Positions 45,072 to 54,382 are shown, numbered from the stretch's first letter. The stretch: 64,000 bases of DNA from Coxiellaceae bacterium (GCA_029212925.1 JARGOB010000013.1:1-64000); one strand, 5' to 3'. Notes: generated by a model from the letters alone, not told the origin. Made by a program: numbers and translations.

Positions 45072-45148
45072 TGGTGGGCCCACTAGGACTTGAACCTAGG
45101 ACCAAAGGATTATGAGTCCTCTGCTCTAACCAGCTGAGCTACGGGCCC
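45072..45148 (-). tRNA. tRNA with CAU anticodon (Met or Ile2)
   Basis: The reverse complement folds into a full cloverleaf: acceptor GGGCCCG pairing with TGGGCCC (last pair G-U), D arm GCTCAGCTGGTTAGAGC, anticodon loop CTCATAA, T arm CTAGG-TTCAAGT-CCTAG, discriminator A, and encoded CCA (45072-45074). The anticodon is CAU, and the overall sequence is closer to lysidine-modified tRNA-Ile2 than to initiator tRNA; elongator Met cannot be ruled out. The gene is the integration target of the element on its 3' side. Confidence 0.9.
45100..45120. repeat. right attachment-site repeat (attR-like) in tRNA
   Basis: Identical over 21 bases to 56-76. It covers the anticodon stem-loop and adjoining bases of the tRNA, the usual crossover region of anticodon-targeting integrases. 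The element would span roughly 56-45120. Confidence 0.6.
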
Positions 45149-45341
45149 ACGAAAGCAGATCGCATTTTACTGGATCTCAAGCGCTTGTACAATCCTAACC
45201 TGTTATTTTCGCTTGTCATTTAACGGCTTATGATGAAAAAAGGGGTTATAACACCCTCTTAAACGTGACTTTTGGTCAAAAAAGCTCTAGAATCTCACGC
45301 TTATTATATAAATACATGACATAGCAAAAACAAAGGTTAAC

Positions 45342-46850
45342 ATGCAATCCATTAAGCGTTTTTTAGTCCCAACTGGGGGCAGTTTCCGTATTGATACTTT
45401 ATCAGGTTTGACCGTGGCGTTAGCACTGATTCCCGAGGCGATTGCATTTGCATTGGTGGCGAATGTGAGTCCGTTGGTGGGTTTATATGCGGCATTTTTT
45501 ATGTGTTTGATTACTGCTGTTATTGGTGGCAGACCGGGTATGATTTCCGGTGCAACCGGTTCAATGGCAGTGGTGATGGTGTCACTGGTAAGCCAGTATG
45601 GAGTGAATTACTTATTTGCAGCGGTGGTATTAACCGGTATTTTGCAAATTGTTATTGGCCTATTGAAGCTAGGTAAGTTTATCCGTTTATTGCCGAAGTC
45701 GGTGATGGTGGGTTTTGTAAATGGTTTGGCGATCGTTATTTTCTTAGCGCAGTTGCAACAATTTAAAGTCGTTACAGCACCGGGTGTATCGCATTGGTTA
45801 AGCGGTAGTGCGTTGTATATCATGATTGGCTTGGTGGTATTAGCGATGGTGATTACGCATTACTTACCAAAGCTGACTAAAGCGATCCCATCAGCATTAA
45901 CGGCGATTATTGTGGTATCACTGATTGTATTGATCGGTGGTGTGCATACACGTGTGGTAGCGGACATGATGGCAGGGGCCGCGATGTCGATTAGTTTGCC
46001 GCATTTTGCATTGCCGCATGTGCCGATGAACTTGCATACGTTAGTCATCATTGGCCCGTATGCATTGATCTTAGCGATCATTGGTTTGTCGGAATCCTTA
46101 ATGACATTAACTTTGATTGATGAGCGCACGCAAACGACAGGTAAAGGCAATAAAGAATGTATTGCCCAAGGTATCGGTAATATTGTTTCGGGCTTTTTTA
46201 AGAGCATGGGCGGTTGTGCGATGATTGGTCAGAGCATGATTAATATTACATCGGGTGGCCGTGGCCGTTTATCGGGTATTGTTGCGGGTGTATTTCTATT
46301 GCTGTTTATTGTGTTGTTATGGCCACTGATTAAGATGATTCCATTGGCGGCATTGGTCGGTGTGATGTTTATGGTGGTGATCGAAACGTTTGAATGGGCA
46401 ACGTTTAAATTTATTCGCCAAATTCCATTGCATGATGCGTTTATTATATTGGTGGTTACTGCTGTGACGGTGGCGACTGATTTAGCGATTGCTGTTATCG
46501 TTGGTGTTATCTTGGCGTCATTGGTATTTGCCTGGCAGACAGCAAGGAAAATTCATACTGAACAAACCACACATGATGATGGTTCAAAAGAATATACCTT
46601 GCATGGTCCGTTATTCTTTGGTTCGAGCACCACGTTTAAGACTTTGTTTTCACCAGCCAGTGATCCGAAAGATGTGATTATTAATTTTAAACATTCACGT
46701 GTGGCTGATCATTCTGCGATAGATGCGATTCGCTTTGTAGCCGATCAATATAAACAGTACGGAAAAAAACTGCATTTACGCCATGTTAGCCAAGAATGTA
46801 AACGCTTGTTAGGCAGAGCGGGTGACTTGGTGGAGTCGACAAGCTGGTAA
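45342..46850 (+). CDS. SulP-family anion transporter
   Basis: Membrane protein of 502 residues. The N-terminus has DTLSGLTVALALIPEAIAFA, the SulP signature, and about 10-12 membrane helices follow; a STAS-like domain at about 420-495 contains VIINFKHSRVADHSAIDAI. SulP proteins move sulfate, bicarbonate or other anions. First host gene to the right of the tRNA. Substrate cannot be assigned. Confidence 0.88.
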   Translation: MQSIKRFLVPTGGSFRIDTLSGLTVALALIPEAIAFALVANVSPLVGLYAAFFMCLITAVIGGRPGMISGATGSMAVVMVSLVSQYGVNYLFAAVVLTGILQIVIGLLKLGKFIRLLPKSVMVGFVNGLAIVIFLAQLQQFKVVTAPGVSHWLSGSALYIMIGLVVLAMVITHYLPKLTKAIPSALTAIIVVSLIVLIGGVHTRVVADMMAGAAMSISLPHFALPHVPMNLHTLVIIGPYALILAIIGLSESLMTLTLIDERTQTTGKGNKECIAQGIGNIVSGFFKSMGGCAMIGQSMINITSGGRGRLSGIVAGVFLLLFIVLLWPLIKMIPLAALVGVMFMVVIETFEWATFKFIRQIPLHDAFIILVVTAVTVATDLAIAVIVGVILASLVFAWQTARKIHTEQTTHDDGSKEYTLHGPLFFGSSTTFKTLFSPASDPKDVIINFKHSRVADHSAIDAIRFVADQYKQYGKKLHLRHVSQECKRLLGRAGDLVESTSW

Positions 46851-46852
46851 TT

Positions 46853-48289
46853 TTAAGACTCATTAAGTAGGTCAGAAAAGTTAATGACTTTGAAAAAGTA
46901 ATTGCTATCCAATACGCTGTCGCTAACGTCATTAACGTGAATGAGCACTGGTAAGCATGAAAACCCTCTGGGTACAGCTAGATTGGATATTTTAGTTTTC
47001 ATTTCATCAATGATACTTGATTTTATTTCATTTCTGCTAAATTTTATTTCACATACATATAAAGTTGAGGTTTTCGTTTGGATAAGGTAATCGATCTGAC
47101 AGCCTTTTGTTTTGCTGGTGCGTCGCTGAAAGAAGGGGCCATCTCGATCAACTTCATCAAGAGCTATGTTCAATTTTTTTTGAATAATTCTCCAATTAGA
47201 TATGACTAGGTTTTCGAACTGTAAGCCAATAATGGTTGACCAACCGGTTAAATTTGATAGCGTATCTACTTTGTATTTGTTAGATTGAATAGTGTCGGCA
47301 TGTGGTTGGATATATTTGAGGTAAAACCTAATATAGTTATCGGACAGTCTATAACGGCTTAATTTCGACGTTTTTTTATTTTTAATGTGCCATGTATAGT
47401 CGCGAGTTATGAATCCAGCAGTGACTAAGTTATCGAGGTGGTCGCTAAAATCACCACCAGGTATTTTGTTTACTTTTTTAGAAATTTGCTGCCTTTCTAG
47501 TGGTGCCTCAACTAGTGATAAGATTATATGTCTATATATTTCTGCCTCAGATGAAATGGAGTCATAGAATATTTGGTCGAATTCATTGAATAAAATACCG
47601 CGCGCATGAAAGCACATGTTATTTATATTATCATCAACGGTTGAATTAGCTCTCCATTCTTCCAGGTATCTCGGAATGCCGCCACATATAGATAAAAATT
47701 TAAACTTATCATATGGGGACAGCTGGTTTGATCGCTCGTTAAAAAATTTATTACATATATTCAACGGCAATTCATTTATGGTTAGTTGCAATGATATCCT
47801 ACCAACAAACCCTGTACTGCTTAGTATGTTTTTTTGTATCCATATAGATACTGATCCACATAATATTAAAATGAGCTTACCGTTTTTTTTAAAGTGTGTG
47901 TCCCATACTGTTTTTAATTTTCCAAGAAAGTCAGGGTCTTTTGATCCCATCCATGAGATTTCATCAAATAAGATTACCACTCTCCCTTGCTTTGTTTTTT
48001 TTGCTAAAAACCAAAGCATATCCCACCAATCATTATCATCCTTAGGTATTTCACCAAAATAATTGGCAAGTTGTTTATGAAAAGATTGTCTTTCAGATGC
48101 ATTAGATGTTTTATCATGGGGGGGTATGCCGGAAAAGCTATAGAAAGTATATTTTTTAGCGAACTCCTCGGCTAGTCGGCTTTTTCCTATACGGCGACGC
48201 CCTTTGATAACTACCAAGCTTGCAACATTTTTACTGAGAAGGTTGTTTAGTGAGTTGAGCTCATATTCTCTACCTATAAAATTTGCCAT
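46853..48289 (-). CDS. AAA ATPase with DUF234/PD-(D/E)XK C-terminus
   Basis: Archaeal-ATPase-type protein of 478 residues. Walker A is KGRRRIGKSRL (about 24-34), with VVILFDEISWMG as Walker B near 103-114. The C-terminal DUF234 domain has a nuclease-like core: D in CQIDYLIQT and CEIKFS, giving the D...E-x-K set. Family members are widespread, often in mobile contexts, with unknown function. Its upstream region carries the palindromic repeats at 48296-48501. Confidence 0.82.
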   Translation of the reverse strand: MANFIGREYELNSLNNLLSKNVASLVVIKGRRRIGKSRLAEEFAKKYTFYSFSGIPPHDKTSNASERQSFHKQLANYFGEIPKDDNDWWDMLWFLAKKTKQGRVVILFDEISWMGSKDPDFLGKLKTVWDTHFKKNGKLILILCGSVSIWIQKNILSSTGFVGRISLQLTINELPLNICNKFFNERSNQLSPYDKFKFLSICGGIPRYLEEWRANSTVDDNINNMCFHARGILFNEFDQIFYDSISSEAEIYRHIILSLVEAPLERQQISKKVNKIPGGDFSDHLDNLVTAGFITRDYTWHIKNKKTSKLSRYRLSDNYIRFYLKYIQPHADTIQSNKYKVDTLSNLTGWSTIIGLQFENLVISNWRIIQKKLNIALDEVDRDGPFFQRRTSKTKGCQIDYLIQTKTSTLYVCEIKFSRNEIKSSIIDEMKTKISNLAVPRGFSCLPVLIHVNDVSDSVLDSNYFFKVINFSDLLNES

Positions 48290-48295
48290 GGTGTC

Positions 48296-48379
48296 GCCCG
48301 TCTATAATTACGCCGCAAATCGCACTATAGCTATTTGCGGCGGGTTTTGTCAAGGAATAAGGCTAATTCCTAGACGGGC
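48296..48379. repeat. nested palindromic element upstream of the ATPase
   Basis: Outer arms GCCCGTCTA (48296-48304) and TAGACGGGC (48371-48379) enclose a hairpin at 48311-48342 with arms CGCCGCAAAT and ATTTGCGGCG, and a small GGAAT/ATTCC hairpin (48354-48370). This nested 84-bp structure begins 7 bp before the ATPase start codon and resembles a MITE-like or REP-like palindromic unit. Confidence 0.6.
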
Positions 48380-48469
48380 ATGATTAAGTGTAACTATCTG
48401 AATATAATCAAAATAATCTATTATCTGACATTATAAGATCTACCAGGGAGTCTTGGTTGCATATGCTTT

Positions 48470-48501
48470 CGCCGCAAATAGCACTATAGCTATTTGCAGG
48501 G
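48470..48501. repeat. second copy of the CGCCGCAAAT hairpin
   Basis: Near-repeat of 48311-48342 in the same orientation, 159 bp away; three positions differ. Its inner arms GCAAATAGC and GCTATTTGC are perfectly paired. It lies between the ATPase and the RCC1-type gene, upstream of both. Confidence 0.6.
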
Positions 48502-48570
48502 TATAGCTTTACTTCATCATTACTAGCGCATATATTAACCTATTTGAGTCTACCAACGTGGGAGTAGGTT

Positions 48571-49866
48571 ATGTCTCGTAAAGTACCAGATACACTCGAT
48601 GAATCTCTTCGCAGTAGAATAGTCACCATATTAATTGCTCAACGAAAAGTCTGTTGGCGGCGGCCGGGCACGACGATGGATGATTTGGTTGAGAATTATA
48701 TTGCTAAACAAATTACGCAATGCAGTGTGGGCAAGTGGCATGCTTTATTTGTTAATCGTAATGGTGGTGTTTCTGTCTGTGGTCGCAACTTTAATGGTGA
48801 GTTAGGGGTTGTTGATTACAAAAAACATGCCGAAGATCCAGTACCTGCTGACTTTAGTATTCCTTCTGGTGTTAAACAAGCGATTGCTGGCACTGGCTTT
48901 AGTTTATTTGTCAGTAATGACGGTGAGGTGTATGTCTGTGGTCGTGGTGCGCACAGTGTATTGGGTGATGTGGTTGGAGATTTATCAAAAGGTTTGGTTA
49001 AGGTGCCGGTGCCTTTTGATGCGCCAATTGATGCAATAGCTACCGGCGAAGAGCATATCTTATTACTCACCAAAGGCGGGCAGGTATTTGGTTACGGACT
49101 GAATGAGCATGGTGAGTTAGGTGTCGGCGGTAGTCAGTTAGGTGATCACTTACATGAGATTGTATTTGCACCTGGAGTGAAGATTAAAGCGGTGGCAGCG
49201 GGTGATGAGCACAGTGTGTTTTTAACCACAGCAGGAGAGGTGTATACCTGCGGCAATCCGTTTTTTGGTTCTTTGGGTGTGGGGTATGTCTTTGGTGGTC
49301 ATATGTTTAATGCGGCTAAACCACATCGTGTTGACTTAAAATATAAAGAAAAATGCAAAGCGATTGCCGCGGCTGGTCGTCAAACACAAATGATTACAAC
49401 CGATGGAAAGGTCTATTGTTGCGGCACGTTAGCTAAACCGCATTTGCCTGTGCAACAGCCACAACTATGTAAGCTTATCGCTGAAGATACACCTAATTTT
49501 CTTGATATGCCTGCAGTCGACAGTATTGCAGTTGGGCCGGATAATGCATTTTATGTTACACAAACTGGCCAGTTATTTGTTGCAGGTTATCGTGAAGAGG
49601 GTGAGGAGCTAAAAATAGGCTTTACAGTAGCTGCAGAAATTGAATTGCCTAAAGGTGTTAAAGCGGTATCGGCCAGTATGGGGGCTGACCACAGTGCGAT
49701 TATTGTTACTGATGATGGCGGTATGATAATGACACCTACCGCGTGTGATCGCTTAGGTATTCCAGCGTCCTCAAGGTTGACGCGAAGATTTTCTAAGCCG
49801 CATGTTATTAAAGCGAGTGCGCTTGAGGAGGAGGCTGAAGCACCTCTATCTATGGGACCGAGCTAA
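48571..49866 (+). CDS. RCC1-repeat protein
   Basis: A 431-residue protein with about six RCC1-type repeats of the form G-x-H-x(n)-V-x-V/T-C-G (for example SVGKWHALFVNRNGGVSVCG and GDEHSVFLTTAGEVYTCG), expected to fold as a seven-bladed propeller. No signal peptide. RCC1 domains are mainly eukaryotic, acting on Ran and ubiquitin ligases; in Legionella and relatives they occur in translocated effectors. The C-terminus has EEEAEAPLSMG, an E-block-like stretch. ATG 48571 has a GGGAGTAGG site. Confidence 0.8.
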   Translation: MSRKVPDTLDESLRSRIVTILIAQRKVCWRRPGTTMDDLVENYIAKQITQCSVGKWHALFVNRNGGVSVCGRNFNGELGVVDYKKHAEDPVPADFSIPSGVKQAIAGTGFSLFVSNDGEVYVCGRGAHSVLGDVVGDLSKGLVKVPVPFDAPIDAIATGEEHILLLTKGGQVFGYGLNEHGELGVGGSQLGDHLHEIVFAPGVKIKAVAAGDEHSVFLTTAGEVYTCGNPFFGSLGVGYVFGGHMFNAAKPHRVDLKYKEKCKAIAAAGRQTQMITTDGKVYCCGTLAKPHLPVQQPQLCKLIAEDTPNFLDMPAVDSIAVGPDNAFYVTQTGQLFVAGYREEGEELKIGFTVAAEIELPKGVKAVSASMGADHSAIIVTDDGGMIMTPTACDRLGIPASSRLTRRFSKPHVIKASALEEEAEAPLSMGPS

Positions 49867-49867
49867 G

Positions 49868-51022
49868 CTATATTATTGAATTATCCGTTATTGAAAGAAA
49901 TTGAATGAGTGGAATACATTCTATACCTGGGGTCAATGTGAATTTTTTGTCGCCAGTGTAAATCACAAAGAGCTTATCTAGTTTTAAATCTTCCGCAGCA
50001 ATTTTCATTGACTTGGTTAATTTAGGTGCTTTGCTGTGTTTGAATTCAAAACCTAGTCGTTTGGTGCCCTTAATAACTAATAGGTCTAATTCTGCTTGAT
50101 TGTGTGTTGCCCAAAAATAGCAATCATTATGGTCGATGCGCAGATGCCTAATGACAGACTCTAATGCAAAGCCTTCCCAAGAGGCGCCTAGTTTCGGATT
50201 TATTAATAGTTCTTGAGGCGTGGTGATATCTAATAAGGTATGATAGATACCGCTATCTCGAAAGTAGACTTTGGTGGATTTTACCTGTCTTTTAGCTATG
50301 TTTTCATGCCATGGCTGCAGTTGTCGCATCATAAAGGTACCAGTTAATATATCTAAATATTTTTTCACCGTGTTATGTGACAGGTCTAGCGAGTTTCCAA
50401 GATCGCTGGCATTAAATATTTGACCGTGTGAGTGGGCTAGCATCATCCAAAAGCGCCTTAAGTTTTGAGCAGGTATATTAATACCAAGGTTTGGAATGTC
50501 TTGCTCTAAAAATGTTTTTATATAGTTGATACGCCAGAAGGCGCTGTCTTCATCAGTTTCAGCAAGGTAGGATAATGGAAAGCCGCCCCGTAACCATAAT
50601 TTTTCAATTTCATGTGTTTCATCAAAAGAGAATGGCATTAATTCCATGTAGTGTATACGACCAGCTAATGATTCTGAACTTTGTGAAATGAGCTCACGTG
50701 AAGCGCTGCCAAGTATTAAAAATTTTTGCTGATTTTTTTGATCTACCAGTACACGTAAGATGGTAAACAAATCAGGAATACGCTGAACTTCATCGATGAC
50801 AATTAATCCACGCAGTCCCTCTAAAGCTAGCATGGGGTCTTGTAAGCGTAATAGGTCTAAAGGGTTTTCCAGATCAAAGTAGTTGATGGCTTCGCCTAGC
50901 TCTTGTTGAAAGTACTCCCTAGCAAGTGTGGTTTTACCAGTTTGGCGTGGCCCTAGAATGGCTACCACAGGAGAGGTGCGGAATGCATGATTCAGATGGT
51001 TTAGGTAAGCGGGTCTTCGCAT
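49868..51022 (-). CDS. AAA_14/DUF4143 ATPase
   Basis: A 384-residue ATPase with Walker A GPRQTGKTTLA (about 24-34) and Walker B RGLIVIDEVQRIPDLF (about 70-85), followed by the DUF4143 domain, whose end carries FEFKHSKAPK, a nuclease-like E-x-K element. Family members are abundant and of unknown function. The start codon lies 2 bp from the 42-bp inverted repeat, whose sequence supplies the upstream ribosome-binding region. Nothing links it to the neighbouring RCC1 gene except convergence. Confidence 0.85.
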   Translation of the reverse strand: MRRPAYLNHLNHAFRTSPVVAILGPRQTGKTTLAREYFQQELGEAINYFDLENPLDLLRLQDPMLALEGLRGLIVIDEVQRIPDLFTILRVLVDQKNQQKFLILGSASRELISQSSESLAGRIHYMELMPFSFDETHEIEKLWLRGGFPLSYLAETDEDSAFWRINYIKTFLEQDIPNLGINIPAQNLRRFWMMLAHSHGQIFNASDLGNSLDLSHNTVKKYLDILTGTFMMRQLQPWHENIAKRQVKSTKVYFRDSGIYHTLLDITTPQELLINPKLGASWEGFALESVIRHLRIDHNDCYFWATHNQAELDLLVIKGTKRLGFEFKHSKAPKLTKSMKIAAEDLKLDKLFVIYTGDKKFTLTPGIECIPLIQFLSITDNSII

Positions 51023-51024
51023 TG

Positions 51025-51340
51025 TTTTCCATGTAATTTGTAAGTCAGAGTTACAATTTTCATGGAAAAAGCTGTTGAAGTCAATCGACCACTGGCAATT
51101 TTTGTATAACTATTTGAATATAATGTATTTTAATTTTCTTATGGGGTCATTCAGGCAAAGAAAAATCATGCATTTTGTCAACGAATATGACAAAAATTCA
51201 TGTAATTTGTCAATGTGTATGACAAAAAACCATGTAATTTGTCATAATTTAAGTGATTATATTGCATAACATATTGATTAATAGTATTTTATTCATTCTC
51301 CATGAAAATTGTAACTCTGACTTACAAATTACATGGAAAA
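51025..51340. mobile_element. 316-bp element with perfect 42-bp terminal inverted repeats
   Basis: Positions 51025-51066 and 51299-51340 are perfect reverse complements over 42 bases. The interior repeats a palindrome-forming unit, TTTGTCA and TGACAAA alternating five times between 51174 and 51244, with a 26-bp direct repeat (51187-51212 and 51219-51244, two mismatches). No transposase fits inside; the 64-codon frame there looks random. No clear target duplication is seen. This is a MITE-like element or a large regulatory palindrome of the adjoining ATPase. Confidence 0.7.
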
Positions 51341-52482
51341 ATTTCCTGATACTGGATGGCTGAGACATCCCAGCCATAGTTGCCTTCAATAATCACGGGA
51401 CCATCCGGTGTGATGCAAAAATCAAAACCGACGGCATAGCAATCAAACAATTGGTCGTGGGTTGTGGTGCAATAGTCGATAGCTCGTTTTACTAGTTTTA
51501 TAAAGTGTGCTGATAGCTGGGGTGGTTTATCTTTTTTATTATTAGGGTTGATTGAGGACAGCGCATAGCTTTGCAGGTCGATTGCATACACTTGATAATA
51601 TTGTCGATGATTTTCGGCTTTTTCAGATAAAGGTATTTCAATTTTTAAATACAGCGGCATTGACGTGCTGTGAGGAGACTTCATAGTGATAAGTCGAAAG
51701 GTAATTAAATCTTCGTTGTTAAATTGTTTAAGTAACTCAGGGTGATTTAACAGTAGTGGCTGTATAATAAATTGTTGGCTATCGATCCACTGTTGCAGTC
51801 TCTGTTTGATTTTTACTTGATCCAGTATATCCGCCCCTTGGATCATATGTAATTGGCATTGCTTTGTTTGCTGATCATAAGTTAGAGCGCCGGCATCTTG
51901 CGAGCAATTCGCGACATTAGGTTTAATGAAGACGTTATTATATTGCGGCGCAATAAATTTCTCAGTGGCAATGCAGGGTATATTAATTTTTTTTAAGGCT
52001 TTAGCAAATGCCAATTTATCGCTGAGTAATTGCTTGGCTTGTTTTACACCTTTAAACCCGCGGTTATTTAGCTCATGTAATATCGGTCCTTCAAATGAAT
52101 ACAGACGATCAAATACTGATTTTCTATTGTTATACAGTTTATGGCGCAGCACATCATTGGGTGAAAGGTTATAACCAAGCGTAAAATACAATAAATAATA
52201 CAGGCATTGTAGACGTGTTAAGTTATGATTCTTTTTAACGCTAAAATCACGTTTACAACTGATTTTGAACGACAGTTGCCAAGCTTTAAAGCCATACCAA
52301 TATAAACATTGGCATAATAGCAAGGGTGTATGGAGATAAATCGGTTGTTGTAGCCAAGCATTAAAAAATACTTTTTGGTGAACGGCTATAGCACCCGATT
52401 GATTGGGCAATAAGAATTTCCAGTGCAGCATAAACGGTGGTTTTTGAAAAAGTCTATGCAATCGTTTCAGGTATTTTTTCAT
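51322..52482 (-). CDS. sugar-transfer-associated-type ATP-grasp enzyme
   Basis: ATP-grasp ligase of 386 residues resembling the ATPgrasp_ST family: VFIKPNVANCSQDAG is the phosphate loop, and VGFDFCITPDGPVIIEGNYG the metal-binding end. Such enzymes form amide bonds by acyl phosphates. It overlaps the asparagine-synthetase homologue by 29 bp and is co-transcribed with it. The last five codons and the stop lie within the 42-bp inverted repeat, so the native C-terminus may have been replaced by the insertion. Confidence 0.75.
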   Translation of the reverse strand: MKKYLKRLHRLFQKPPFMLHWKFLLPNQSGAIAVHQKVFFNAWLQQPIYLHTPLLLCQCLYWYGFKAWQLSFKISCKRDFSVKKNHNLTRLQCLYYLLYFTLGYNLSPNDVLRHKLYNNRKSVFDRLYSFEGPILHELNNRGFKGVKQAKQLLSDKLAFAKALKKINIPCIATEKFIAPQYNNVFIKPNVANCSQDAGALTYDQQTKQCQLHMIQGADILDQVKIKQRLQQWIDSQQFIIQPLLLNHPELLKQFNNEDLITFRLITMKSPHSTSMPLYLKIEIPLSEKAENHRQYYQVYAIDLQSYALSSINPNNKKDKPPQLSAHFIKLVKRAIDYCTTTHDQLFDCYAVGFDFCITPDGPVIIEGNYGWDVSAIQYQEIFPCNL

Positions 52483-54382
52483 TGATTTCGTCAGTGATAG
52501 TATCTTTAGCTTTATCGCCGTGATAGTAGTTAAGCCAATTATTGAGATTGTTGATAGCGCTAAAATTTTTATTAACTTGCATGCGTTCAGTAATCGACGG
52601 GTTTTTATTTAAGCTGAGTTGTTCGATTTGATTCTTCAGCTTATCAATGTTAACCATAGGAGCGAGCAGTGGATGAATAGGGTTATTTAGCTGATGTTCG
52701 CTAGCTTTAAAGTCTGGTTGATTAACGCGTTCACCCATGTCTTTATTTTTTTTCCATATGATATGTTCAGGGACTAAATGCTCTGACGCTTTACGATGAA
52801 TATAACGATACACGCCTTTCGGTTGTTTGTAGTGAACCGGAATAGCGAGGAAGCATTCGATTAATTTCACATCCAGCAATGGCCAATTGTAATCGATACC
52901 AAAAGAATTGGCGGTAAGTGTGCAGTTCTCCATGCGCGTGCTAACAAAGGGCACCCAGCGGCCTTGTAGGGTAAATTCATTAAGGTGATTATAACCGTGA
53001 TCAAATTTGGCCCTATCAAAATGTGCCTGTTCAAGATTATACTTATCTATGGCGCTATCACTGAGCGCAGAATATTGCCAATATTTTTTAAAGGCATTGT
53101 AAAATCTGGGGTTATAAGGTCGTTGGTGTTGCAGGTATTTATAGGGCATTTTAATCAAGCGCAGCAACCGAGTGAGTGTGTTGCCGTAGAGGTTATTATA
53201 AAGGTGTCGGTATTTTTTCTCACGCAATAATTGGTATTGTGCAATATCAGGATGGATGCTAGTAACAAACTCATCGCCACCAAATCCGGAGAATAACGTA
53301 CGCACATTAAACTTTTGTGCCATGGCATAATCCATAAAGCGACCACGGCCTTCACCATGCTCAATAGGGCTGCCTAACGCTAATAGTGTGCGATGGTCAT
53401 GGGCGGTTTTAGTCGCAGGTGATTCTATGCCGCAGCAAGCAAAATTATTCGGTAACATATAACGCTGGCATAAAGGGTATATATACTCTGGTTCCTGGTC
53501 TAAATAGACGTGCGCGAAGGTATAAAAATTATCGAGTGGTTGTTGAAACTCATTAGCAGCCACCGCGGTAATCGATGAAGAATCGATGCCACCACTAAGC
53601 TCACAAGCCAAAGGGTAATCGCTTGGCATACGTGATGTAACGGCTGCTATAAATTTTTCACGATAGTGATCAACGGCATCATCAATGGATTGATAAGCAT
53701 CCGTTTTATAGGCATTAAATTGAAAATACGATTGTTGCTTAATTGATCTTTGAGTCACTCGCATACAGTGAGCAGGTTTTAATTTAACAATATTTTTATA
53801 GGCTGTTTTTTCAAAGTCCATCGAGTCATGAATCATATAATGTGCCATCCATGATTCATCGGGCTGCATCGGCACGCAGGGCATATCATGAAAAATAGTC
53901 AAGCTGCTGGCAAACGCAAAAATATTATCATCGCAATAATAATAAAATGGCTTTGCGCCCATATGGTCGCGCCCACAAAACACCGATTGATCACGTGGGT
54001 CATAAATGGCAAAGCAATAATCACCAAATAAATGCTGACAACAATCATCACCCCAGCGCAAATACGCTGCCATTATCAGTTCATTATCTGCTCGATTAAT
54101 TAAGCCAGTTTTGTTGGCATTGAGTTTGTCTACTACGGCATCACGGTAATCGAGCCGTGCCCAGGCAACAATCACACAACCGGTTTCAGTATGAATAAAT
54201 GGCATTTGCGTGTTTTTTGACTGTGGTGTATTGGCACGTAAGCAATTCGCCATAACAATATGCTGGTTATTAAAGCCACCGTTGAATTCAGCGGTGTTGA
54301 ATTGATTTAATGCACTGATTAGCGGTTGTTCAGTTATTGTATTGTTATTTTGTGCATGTCGATAAAAAATCCCTCCAATCAT
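52454..54382 (-). CDS. asparagine-synthetase homologue (lasso-cyclase-like)
   Basis: A 642-residue AsnB-family protein. The N-terminal Ntn domain lacks the catalytic Cys2 (it begins MIGGIF), so it cannot release ammonia from glutamine. The AMP-forming domain keeps the PP-loop SGGIDSS at 263-269. Loss of Cys2 with a retained PP-loop is the pattern of lasso-peptide cyclases and beta-lactam synthetases, which form intramolecular amides. The gene overlaps an ATP-grasp gene and diverges from a 36-residue peptide gene, 84 bp away, with a lasso-type leader motif. The substrate is inferred. Confidence 0.78.
   Translation of the reverse strand: MIGGIFYRHAQNNNTITEQPLISALNQFNTAEFNGGFNNQHIVMANCLRANTPQSKNTQMPFIHTETGCVIVAWARLDYRDAVVDKLNANKTGLINRADNELIMAAYLRWGDDCCQHLFGDYCFAIYDPRDQSVFCGRDHMGAKPFYYYCDDNIFAFASSLTIFHDMPCVPMQPDESWMAHYMIHDSMDFEKTAYKNIVKLKPAHCMRVTQRSIKQQSYFQFNAYKTDAYQSIDDAVDHYREKFIAAVTSRMPSDYPLACELSGGIDSSSITAVAANEFQQPLDNFYTFAHVYLDQEPEYIYPLCQRYMLPNNFACCGIESPATKTAHDHRTLLALGSPIEHGEGRGRFMDYAMAQKFNVRTLFSGFGGDEFVTSIHPDIAQYQLLREKKYRHLYNNLYGNTLTRLLRLIKMPYKYLQHQRPYNPRFYNAFKKYWQYSALSDSAIDKYNLEQAHFDRAKFDHGYNHLNEFTLQGRWVPFVSTRMENCTLTANSFGIDYNWPLLDVKLIECFLAIPVHYKQPKGVYRYIHRKASEHLVPEHIIWKKNKDMGERVNQPDFKASEHQLNNPIHPLLAPMVNIDKLKNQIEQLSLNKNPSITERMQVNKNFSAINNLNNWLNYYHGDKAKDTITDEINEKIPETIA

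Noticed and set aside
48296..48501. CRISPR array
   Set aside because: Only two non-identical palindromic units with a long unrelated interval and no cas genes.
51075..51269. 64-codon frame inside the 42-bp-TIR element
   Set aside because: Encoded largely by internal repeats, no family resemblance and no ribosome-binding site.
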